From contig JAFDFT010000120.1 of the NCBI GenBank assembly GCA_019309685.1, positions 1 to 6,963 on the forward strand: a stretch of DNA of 6,963 bases, given 5' to 3'. The notes under the pieces are model-generated. The model made no database searches, was not told the DNA's origin, and saw nothing but the letters and a program-made list of their open reading frames with translations. This stretch comes from Deltaproteobacteria bacterium. GTDB lineage: Bacteria > Desulfobacterota > Desulfobacteria > Desulfobacterales > JAABPS01. Made by a program: the position numbers and the translations under genes. Positions within the stretch are counted from its first letter, which is position 1; every line of letters begins with the position of its first letter. This document shows positions 1 through 4,760 of the stretch, piece by piece.

Positions 1-1
1 C

Positions 2-412
2 GATACTTATGAATATATTATTATCGATTGTCCGCCTTCGCTGAGCCTTTTAACTGTTAATGCCATGACGGCAGCGGATTCATTGCTTATCCCCCTTCAA
101 TGCGAGTTTTACGCTCTGGAAGGATTGAGCCAGCTTTTACAGACTGTAAAGCGTATTAAACAGACCATGAATCCGGATCTTTCTATCGCGGGCATTCTTT
201 TAACCATGTTCGATAGACGAACCAATCTTTCTTTTCAGGTTGCCCAGGATGCTGAGAAGCATTTCGAAGATCTGGTTTTTAAAACCGTTATTCCCAGAAA
301 CATAAGGCTTGGAGAATCTCCCAGCTTTGGCATGCCTATCTTGCTTTATGACGCGAATTCTGCGGGTGCCAAGAGTTATTTTGAGTTAGCAAAAGAAATA
401 ATAAGGAATTGA
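2..412 (+). CDS. parA: ParA/Soj chromosome-partitioning ATPase, C-terminal part (5' truncated by window)
   Basis: This is the C-terminal 136 residues of a ParA/Soj-type deviant-Walker ATPase, which drives origin segregation with ParB by ATP-dependent, non-specific DNA binding. The frame is open from base 2, so the ATG at 65 is internal and the true start lies outside the window. The first visible residues are the Walker B region (YIIIDCPPS, followed by LLTVNAM). Further on are the family-typical IPLQCEFYALEGL segment and the late block IPRNIRLGESPSFGMP, then YDANSAGAKSY near the C terminus. The Walker A lysines are upstream and cannot be checked. Full-length chromosomal ParA is about 250-260 residues, so roughly half is present. 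A 76-base gap separates it from parB. The CPPS form and ParB next door favour ParA over MinD. Confidence in the family is high; chromosomal rather than plasmid origin is inferred from the neighbours. Confidence 0.95.
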   Translation, partial: DTYEYIIIDCPPSLSLLTVNAMTAADSLLIPLQCEFYALEGLSQLLQTVKRIKQTMNPDLSIAGILLTMFDRRTNLSFQVAQDAEKHFEDLVFKTVIPRNIRLGESPSFGMPILLYDANSAGAKSYFELAKEIIRN

Positions 413-439
413 TAGTTTGGTCTATAGTTAAAATGATTA

Positions 440-455
440 ACGCTCAAATGAGCGT
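440..455. repeat. Perfect inverted repeat in the parA-parB gap
   Basis: ACGCTCA-AA-TGAGCGT is a perfect 7-base inverted repeat with a 2-base centre. The flanks are AT-rich and no T-run follows, so it does not look like an intrinsic terminator. It also does not match the parS consensus. It could be an operator or an mRNA processing hairpin lowering or tuning parB expression; no function can be assigned from sequence alone. Confidence 0.5.
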
Positions 456-488
456 AAATAAAATAAAAATTTTAAACAACGGGTTTAA

Positions 489-1376
489 ATGGATAGAGAA
501 GCGCTTTTGAGTTCAAAAAAAGGAAAGAAATTAGCCCTTGGCAAAGGGCTTGGTGCATTGATCCCTGATGTTGAGCCAGGTAAAGAAGCTCAAAAAGATT
601 ATTTTCAATGTGATATCTCCCTGATTCACTCAAACCGCTTTCAGCCGCGAAGAAATTTTTCTGAGGATGAGTTAAATGAACTGGCTCAATCTATAAAGGA
701 ACAGGGTGTTATCCAGCCGGTCCTGATCCGTAAGGATGATATCGGTTACGAGCTGATTGCAGGTGAAAGACGGCTGCGTGCTGCCAAACTGGCCGGTTTT
801 GAAAAGATACCTGCGGTTGTTAAGGTTGTTTCAGATTTGAAATTACTGGAGATGTCCATTGTCGAAAATATACAAAGGGAAGCGCTGAACCCCATCGAAG
901 AGGCTGAAGCGTATCATCGACTCATTTCAGAATTTAATCTAACCCAGGAAAAAACTGCGGAGAAGGTCGGGAAAAGCAGACCGGCAGTCGCGAATTTTTT
1001 AAGGCTTTTGCAACTGCCCGATGATATCAAGGCCAGTATTATGGACAGTACACTGAGCATGGGACATGCTAGAGCATTGCTGGGTATTGAATCCTCCGCT
1101 CAGCTCAATGCTGCGTATCGAACGATTGTTTCAAAAGGGCTATCTGTAAGAGAGACCGAAGCCTTAATTAAAAATTTAAAGACGAAAAAGAAAAAGGCAT
1201 CCAAACCTTCGAAAAATTCAGAGCAGCGGCATCTGACAGATGTTGCTGATGACTTGGCACGTTACTTTGGCACCAAGGTCCAGATTATAAAGCACGCGCA
1301 AAAAGGAAAGGTTGAAATCGAATTTTACAGTGATGACGACCTTGACCGTCTCCTCGGCCTTCTTAAGCCTTCATGA
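489..1376 (+). CDS. parB: ParB/Spo0J chromosome-partitioning protein (CTPase, DNA-binding)
   Basis: This 295-residue protein has the full ParB/Spo0J layout. It binds parS, spreads as a CTP-dependent clamp, and stimulates ParA. The N-terminal ParA-interacting motif is LGKGLGALI at about 17-25. The ParB/Srx CTP-binding domain spans roughly 38-130, with QPR at 52-54, the GERR motif at 92-95 followed by LRAAKLAG, and ENIQRE at 126-131. A helix-turn-helix parS-binding region follows at about 148-175. A lysine-rich linker near 227-240 leads to a C-terminal dimerisation domain ending DLDRLLGLL. The length is normal for the family. ATG 489 is chosen because the next in-frame Met is residue 122 and the ParA-interacting tail needs this start; the ribosome binding site is weak (GGG at 481-483). 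The stop overlaps the Shine-Dalgarno of the NYN gene, suggesting co-transcription. No parS site is visible in this window. Confidence 0.97.
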   Translation: MDREALLSSKKGKKLALGKGLGALIPDVEPGKEAQKDYFQCDISLIHSNRFQPRRNFSEDELNELAQSIKEQGVIQPVLIRKDDIGYELIAGERRLRAAKLAGFEKIPAVVKVVSDLKLLEMSIVENIQREALNPIEEAEAYHRLISEFNLTQEKTAEKVGKSRPAVANFLRLLQLPDDIKASIMDSTLSMGHARALLGIESSAQLNAAYRTIVSKGLSVRETEALIKNLKTKKKKASKPSKNSEQRHLTDVADDLARYFGTKVQIIKHAQKGKVEIEFYSDDDLDRLLGLLKPS

Positions 1377-1383
1377 AGTTTTT

Positions 1384-1905
1384 ATGTCTATTCATATTAT
1401 TATTGATGGTTACAATCTGATACGTCAGTCGCGATCACTTTCTGATGTTGATCAGATCAATATACAGCGGGGCAGGGAGGCTTTGCTGGAATGTCTTGCC
1501 GATTACGGGAAGGTCAGAAAACACCGAATAACTGTGGTTTTTGATGGATCGGGGGCGCCTTCTTTTTCGACCCCTACGGATCGATTCAGGGGGATTGAAA
1601 TAAGATTTTCCAGACGCGGCCAATCGGCAGATGCGGTTATAAAAAAGATGTCGAACAGATTAAAAGAAAAAGCGCTTGTTGTCAGTTCTGACCGGGATAT
1701 TATAGAGCACGCTGTTTTACAGGGAGCGGCCACTATCAGTTCACCGGAGTTTGAGAAAATAATCTTAAACACATCAGAAAATATTGACGGTCATGACACA
1801 ACAAAAGGTGAAAAAGGCTGGATTCCAACGACAAAAAAGAAAGGTCCGCGAAGACGTCTTCCAAAAAGTGCACGTCGAAGCCGGATAAAAATACAGAAGC
1901 TATAA
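1384..1905 (+). CDS. NYN-domain (YacP-like, PF05991) putative RNA endonuclease
   Basis: This 173-residue protein belongs to the NYN/PIN-like nuclease fold, closest by eye to the YacP/DUF901 family (Bacillus Rae1/YacP is a ribosome-associated mRNA endonuclease). The expected acidic positions are present: D8 in IIDGYNLI, D54 in VVFDGSG, D83 in GQSADAVIKK, and D103/D105 in VVSSDRDI. These would bind the catalytic metal. From about residue 150 the tail is very basic (KKKGPRRR, then SARRSR), suggesting RNA or ribosome contact. The start at 1384 is preferred over an in-frame ATG at 1312, because 1312 would overlap parB by 65 bases and add 24 residues before the strand that normally opens the domain. 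GAAG at 1375-1378 is suitably spaced. It starts 7 bases after parB, and its stop overlaps the next ATG, so the three genes are probably translationally linked. The RNA target is unknown. Confidence 0.85.
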   Translation: MSIHIIIDGYNLIRQSRSLSDVDQINIQRGREALLECLADYGKVRKHRITVVFDGSGAPSFSTPTDRFRGIEIRFSRRGQSADAVIKKMSNRLKEKALVVSSDRDIIEHAVLQGAATISSPEFEKIILNTSENIDGHDTTKGEKGWIPTTKKKGPRRRLPKSARRSRIKIQKL

Positions 1906-2351
1906 TGACTGAAATAAAAAAAATATGTGTTATTGATGGACAGGGAGGCGGTATCGGCAGCGCTATCATTACCAAGTTGAAGGATTTATTTGGGGAAAAA
2001 GTTGAGATTTTAGCGCTGGGGACCAATGCCATCGCAACGGCTCAGATGCTAAAGGCAAAGGCAAATCGAGGCGCGTCCGGAGAAAACGCGATTGTTCAAA
2101 CTGTTGGGAAGGCCGATATTGTTATCGGTCCTATTGGAATTATTATACCGCACGCGATGATGGGAGAAGTCACTCCGAAAATGGCGGAATCTGTTTCGGT
2201 TAGTCGCGCAAAAAAGATACTTTTGCCGCTTTCACAGGAGAATATAGTGTTTTCAGGTGTTGCTCCCCTGCCTCTTCCAAAGCTGATTGAAGAGATCATC
2301 CACAAGCACCTGAAACATTATCAAAAAAAGGAAGAGCAAAGCGGTTCTTAA
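1905..2351 (+). CDS. DUF3842 family protein of unknown function
   Basis: I recognise this 148-residue protein as DUF3842 (PF12953), a family of unknown function found in anaerobic Firmicutes and Desulfobacterota. The N terminus has a beta strand running into a glycine-rich turn (VIDGQGGGIG, residues 9-18), which resembles a Rossmann or nucleotide-binding loop but is not a classical P-loop. Other blocks typical of the family are ALGTNAIATAQMLKA (about 37-51), ANRGASGENAI (53-63), ADIVIGPIGIIIPHAMMGEVTP (70-91) and KKILLPL (about 103-109). There is no signal peptide or membrane segment, so it is probably a cytosolic homo-oligomer. The ATG overlaps the NYN stop by one base (TAATG), and AGAAG at 1895-1899 serves as ribosome binding site, pointing to translational coupling. 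A nucleotide or cofactor-binding role is only a guess. Confidence 0.85.
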   Translation: MTEIKKICVIDGQGGGIGSAIITKLKDLFGEKVEILALGTNAIATAQMLKAKANRGASGENAIVQTVGKADIVIGPIGIIIPHAMMGEVTPKMAESVSVSRAKKILLPLSQENIVFSGVAPLPLPKLIEEIIHKHLKHYQKKEEQSGS

Positions 2352-2366
2352 AAAACGCAGAATTAT

Positions 2367-2376
2367 TTGCATGCAA
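2367..2376. repeat. 10-base palindrome upstream of the cooT-like gene
   Basis: TTGCATGCAA is a perfect 10-base palindrome in the 78-base gap between the DUF3842 and CooT-like genes, about 54 bases before the latter's start. It could be a small dimeric-regulator half-site or chance. No convincing -35/-10 pair was found around it, so it does not by itself define a promoter. Confidence 0.25.
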
Positions 2377-2416
2377 GATTCAGGTAATAACCGTTGCCTT
2401 TCAAATAAAATTGAAC

Positions 2417-2422
2417 AAGGAG
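2417..2422 (+). promoter_or_regulatory. Strong Shine-Dalgarno for the CooT-like gene
   Basis: AAGGAG lies 7 bases before the ATG at 2430. It is the strongest ribosome binding site in the first half of the window and fixes the start of the 61-residue protein, which supports translation of this short gene. Confidence 0.8.
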
Positions 2423-2429
2423 AAAAACA

Positions 2430-2615
2430 ATGTGTGAAGCAAATGCTTATCTGATCGAAGGAGATGAAAATGAACTGATCATGGAGGCCGTCGACAGGAT
2501 TGAACCCGAAGAAGATGGTATCAAACTGGTAAGCATATTTGGAGATCAGAAATTTTTAAAAGCAAAAATCCATTCCCTTTCGCTGGTAGACCATAAAGTC
2601 TTTCTAAAAAAATAG
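2430..2615 (+). CDS. CooT-like small nickel-binding protein (PF10133)
   Basis: This 61-residue protein matches the CooT family, small dimeric proteins whose founding member (Rhodospirillum rubrum CooT) binds one Ni(II) per dimer and helps mature carbon monoxide dehydrogenase. The length is typical. The family hallmark, a Met-Cys N terminus, is present (C2 is the nickel ligand after Met removal or with the N-terminal amine). The family pattern follows: a YLIEGDENELIMEAVDRIE stretch at 7-25, then a G-containing strand (IKLVSIFGDQ, 31-40) and a C-terminal LVDHKVFL. There is no signal peptide or membrane segment. The start is set by an AAGGAG ribosome binding site. Neither CODH (cooS) nor other coo genes are next to it; it stands 64 bases upstream of ispH-ubiA. 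Nickel binding is established for the founding member and inferred here; the client enzyme is unknown. Confidence 0.8.
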   Translation: MCEANAYLIEGDENELIMEAVDRIEPEEDGIKLVSIFGDQKFLKAKIHSLSLVDHKVFLKK

Positions 2616-2679
2616 GTCAACGCAGGAAATATGTTTTGCGGTACCTGTTTAATTGGAACCAGGTTCTTCCGGGGATTAA

Positions 2680-4413
2680 ATGAAAGTATTTATTGCTAAA
2701 ACAGCGGGATTCTGTATGGGAGTGCGGCGTGCAGTAGACGCGGCATTGGATGCGCCCGGAAACCATAAGGCCCCTATCCAGACATTCGGCCCTCTCATTC
2801 ACAATCCACAAGTCATGAAGCTTTTGGAAGAAAAAGGGATATCCGTTATTACTGAAATCCCTTCGAAAGGTTCTGGTACGGTTCTGATCCGGGCACATGG
2901 AGTTCCACCAGAAATAAAGCAGGGTCTAATTGATGCTGGTTTTGATGTTTTGGATGCTACATGTCCGCGCGTTATTAAAGTCCAAAGTATTATTCAGCGC
3001 CATGCCCGGAAGAACTACGCATCCATTATTATTGGTGATAGCGACCATCCGGAAGTCGTAGGGCTTTTGGGTTATGCTGAAGGAAAAGGATGTGTGGTAA
3101 ACGGTATTGAAGCGCTGGACAGGCTACCCGCTTTTGATAAAGCAATACTTGTAGCCCAGACAACTCAGAGCACTGTCTTTTTTAATGAGGTAAAAAATTG
3201 GGTGAGTCAGAAGTTTCCTCATTATGAAATATTTAATACCATTTGTGATTCAACGGAAAGACGTCAGGCAGAAGTAAAACAACTCGCACAATCCGTTGAT
3301 GTCGTCATTGCCGTTGGTGGGCATAACAGCGGAAATACGCAAAGACTTGCTGAAATTGCAAGGCTTACAGGTAAACCCGTGTACCATGTTGAAACAGAAT
3401 CGGAACTAGACATGCAGGCCCTCGCATCTGCTAAAAGCATTGGTATTGCTGCCGGGGCTTCCACGCCAAACTGGATTATCAGCAAAGTTTACAGAGCACT
3501 GGAGACGCTTCCTTTTCAAAAAGGGAAGAGATGGAAAAAGGCCATTTTCGCTATCCAGCGATATCTCCTGCTTACCAATTTTTATGTATCTGTTGGGGCG
3601 GGATGTCTTTGCTTTGCCTGCACCCGGTTATTGAGTATACGTGATTTCCTTCCATATGTTATTGTGTCTATGCTGTATGTGCAATCCATGCACACTCTCA
3701 ATCATCTTACAGGGAATAAAGAAGACCGTTACAATGATCCGGATAGGGCAGCGTTTTACGAGAAGCATATCTTCTTCCTCACATTTTTTGCGCTGGCGTC
3801 CGGAGGGTTTGGTTTGCTTACAGCCTTAACCATGGGGCTGGGACCTTTTCTGACACTTTTCGCGATGAGTCTGTTGGGGCTTAGTTATAATCTTAAAATT
3901 ATCCCAAAATTTTTAACAGGAGGAAAGATCCGGAGAATAAAAGATGTGCCGGGATCGAAAACCGCGTTGATTGCTATCGCATGGGGCGTTGTCACTTCAA
4001 TATTTCCGGTACTGGCAGTTTCAGGAAAGATCAGTATTGGCGCGATACTTGTGTTTGTCTGGTCAACGGGTATGGTTTTTGTCAGGTCCGCGTTTTTTGA
4101 TATGCTGGATATGCAGGGTGACAGGATTGTTGGAAAGGAAACTATTCCGCTATTGATTGGTGAAAAGCGGGCCAGACGTGTATTAAAAAGACTGCTGACC
4201 GTCCTTTCGGTTCTTCTTTTTCTTTCCAGCGCCATTGGTTTTTTACCAAGTCTTGGTTTTTTCCTGACTTTAAGTCCTCTTTTAATGCTCTTGATGCTCA
4301 CGAGTTACGAAAGAGTTTATCTTTTGCCTGGTGTTCGGCTGGAATTTTTAGTTGAAACACACTTCATTGTTTCTGGTGTAATTGCTGTTTTGTGGTCGTT
4401 GTTTTCCGTATAG
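2680..4413 (+). CDS. ispH: IspH (HMBPP reductase) fused to a UbiA-family membrane prenyltransferase
   Basis: A single 577-residue frame encodes two enzymes. Residues 1 to about 280 are a complete IspH/LytB, which reduces HMBPP to IPP and DMAPP in the last MEP-pathway step. The three [4Fe-4S] cysteines are C12, C95 and C189. Substrate residues H41, H73, H123 and E125 are present, with TTQST at 161-165, NSGNT at 216-220 and S261. A short basic linker (KGKRWKK, 281-287) leads into a polytopic domain (about 290-577, some eight or nine hydrophobic segments) of the UbiA superfamily. This has the canonical second Asp motif DMLDMQGD (474-481) followed by GKETIP, and a YNLK loop at 403-406. The first Asp motif is divergent: only DRYND at 349-353 keeps DxxxD. 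The acceptor substrate is unknown; quinone or membrane-lipid synthesis is possible. GGGGA at 2671-2675 precedes the start. No in-frame ATG, GTG or TTG lies at the junction, so the halves are made as one chain. Confidence 0.93.
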   Translation: MKVFIAKTAGFCMGVRRAVDAALDAPGNHKAPIQTFGPLIHNPQVMKLLEEKGISVITEIPSKGSGTVLIRAHGVPPEIKQGLIDAGFDVLDATCPRVIKVQSIIQRHARKNYASIIIGDSDHPEVVGLLGYAEGKGCVVNGIEALDRLPAFDKAILVAQTTQSTVFFNEVKNWVSQKFPHYEIFNTICDSTERRQAEVKQLAQSVDVVIAVGGHNSGNTQRLAEIARLTGKPVYHVETESELDMQALASAKSIGIAAGASTPNWIISKVYRALETLPFQKGKRWKKAIFAIQRYLLLTNFYVSVGAGCLCFACTRLLSIRDFLPYVIVSMLYVQSMHTLNHLTGNKEDRYNDPDRAAFYEKHIFFLTFFALASGGFGLLTALTMGLGPFLTLFAMSLLGLSYNLKIIPKFLTGGKIRRIKDVPGSKTALIAIAWGVVTSIFPVLAVSGKISIGAILVFVWSTGMVFVRSAFFDMLDMQGDRIVGKETIPLLIGEKRARRVLKRLLTVLSVLLFLSSAIGFLPSLGFFLTLSPLLMLLMLTSYERVYLLPGVRLEFLVETHFIVSGVIAVLWSLFSV

Positions 4414-4437
4414 GTACCTCTTAATATTTGATTTTAG

Positions 4438-4577
4438 CCGTAACCGTATCGTTATGCCGGACGTGATCCGGCATCCAGGAAAATGAACTTTATGGGGAGA
4501 AATGAATCAATAGGAGAAAATTGTTAAATAGAGTTTTCCTGGATCCTGAATCGAGTTCAGGATGACCGAATTTACGG
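4438..4577. repeat. REP/BIME-like element: two homologous hairpins in inverted orientation
   Basis: Two imperfect copies of one unit face each other. Unit 1 has the hairpin ATGCCGGA-cgtga-TCCGGCAT (4454-4474). Unit 2 has ATCCTGAA-tcgag-TTCAGGAT (4543-4563). Each has an 8-base stem and a 5-base loop. Reverse-complementing unit 2 aligns it with unit 1 over 26 bases without a gap. Inward of the hairpins is an 11-base inverted pair, ATCCAGGAAAA (4473-4483) and TTTTCCTGGAT (4534-4544), and the whole is bounded by CCGTAA (4438-4443) and TTACGG (4572-4577). This resembles the dispersed intergenic palindromes that read GHPELDSGSR when mistranslated, seen in many proteobacterial genomes. It may be mobilised in trans by a REP-associated transposase; none is present here. 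Confidence 0.8.
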
Positions 4578-4652
4578 GTTGAGTTAAATAAAATGAAACC
4601 CTTTCTAATGTAAATCATGCCTGGATAATCTTTAACGAAAATCCTTTTACAC

Positions 4653-4682
4653 TTGACCTCCCTGCTTTTCATATAATATATT
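4653..4682 (+). promoter_or_regulatory. Predicted sigma70-type promoter for the AOR gene
   Basis: TTGACC (4653-4658, five of six consensus bases) is followed after 18 bases by TATATT (4677-4682, five of six). Transcription would begin near 4689, giving a leader of about 70 bases before the ATG at 4761. A perfect TATAAT at 4672-4677 overlaps but lies only 13 bases from TTGACC and lacks another good -35, so it is the less likely -10. The position after a repeat and ahead of the AOR gene makes sense for a separate unit. Confidence 0.5.
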
Positions 4683-4710
4683 CCCTCCTTCGTAATTAAA
4701 CTTATAACTT

Positions 4711-4743
4711 TCAACGAATATTAAAGTGATATTCGATAGTTGA
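4711..4743 (+). promoter_or_regulatory. Leader hairpin ahead of the AOR ribosome binding site
   Basis: CGAATAT (4715-4721) and ATATTCG (4729-4735) form a perfect 7-base stem with a 7-base loop. Outside it, TCAA (4711-4714) pairs with TTGA (4740-4743) if a 4-base bulge ATAG is allowed. The structure ends 7 bases before GGAG (4751-4754). It could be an RNA element affecting translation or, as DNA, an operator downstream of the promoter. The AT-rich stem is not strong, and no known riboswitch class is recognised. Confidence 0.4.
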
Positions 4744-4750
4744 GTACAAT

Positions 4751-4754
4751 GGAG
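4751..4754 (+). promoter_or_regulatory. Shine-Dalgarno deciding the AOR start
   Basis: GGAG is separated by six bases (AACAAT) from ATG 4761, an ideal distance. In-frame alternatives TTG 4740 and ATG 4749 have no such signal; TTG 4740 also lies inside the leader hairpin. This supports the 4761 start. Confidence 0.75.
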
Positions 4755-4760
4755 AACAAT

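Larger units (their letters stand above)
4414..4760. other. Gene-free interval between ispH-ubiA and the AOR gene
   Basis: These 347 bases hold no credible gene. The first 24 bases after the ispH-ubiA stop show no clear terminator. Positions 4438-4577 are a paired hairpin repeat. Positions 4578-4652 are AT-rich with nothing I can name. From 4653 onward come a sigma70-like promoter, a CCTCCTT tract at 4684-4690, a leader hairpin and the Shine-Dalgarno of the AOR gene. The interval therefore separates two transcription units. Confidence 0.75.

Noticed and set aside
1312..1383. Upstream in-frame ATG at 1312 for the NYN gene
   Set aside because: It would overlap parB by 65 bases and add 24 residues with no family counterpart; ATG 1384 has a spaced GAAG and starts right at the first domain strand.
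2640..2679. Inverted repeats GAACC-A-GGTTC and ACCTG/CAGGT ahead of ispH
   Set aside because: Stems of five bases are too short to separate from chance; no known regulatory element is recognised.
3885..4301. 138-residue minus-strand frame inside the UbiA domain
   Set aside because: Antisense to the prenyltransferase transmembrane region with no recognisable domain.
3380..4370. parS-like half sites (GTTGAAACA near 3388, TTGAAACAC near 4352)
   Set aside because: Only one arm of the TGTTTCACGTGAAACA palindrome is present in each case, and both lie in coding sequence.
4454..4474. First hairpin as an intrinsic terminator for ispH-ubiA
   Set aside because: The stem is GC-rich but no T-run follows, and it pairs in sequence with a second, inverted copy, which fits a repeat better.
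4490..4714. 74-residue minus-strand frame containing GHPELDSGSR
   Set aside because: This peptide is the usual mistranslation of the palindromic repeat. The frame also runs through the AOR promoter and has no family resemblance.
4740..4760. Start of the AOR gene at TTG 4740 or ATG 4749
   Set aside because: No Shine-Dalgarno at the right distance; TTG 4740 lies in a potential hairpin. GGAG is ideally placed only for ATG 4761.
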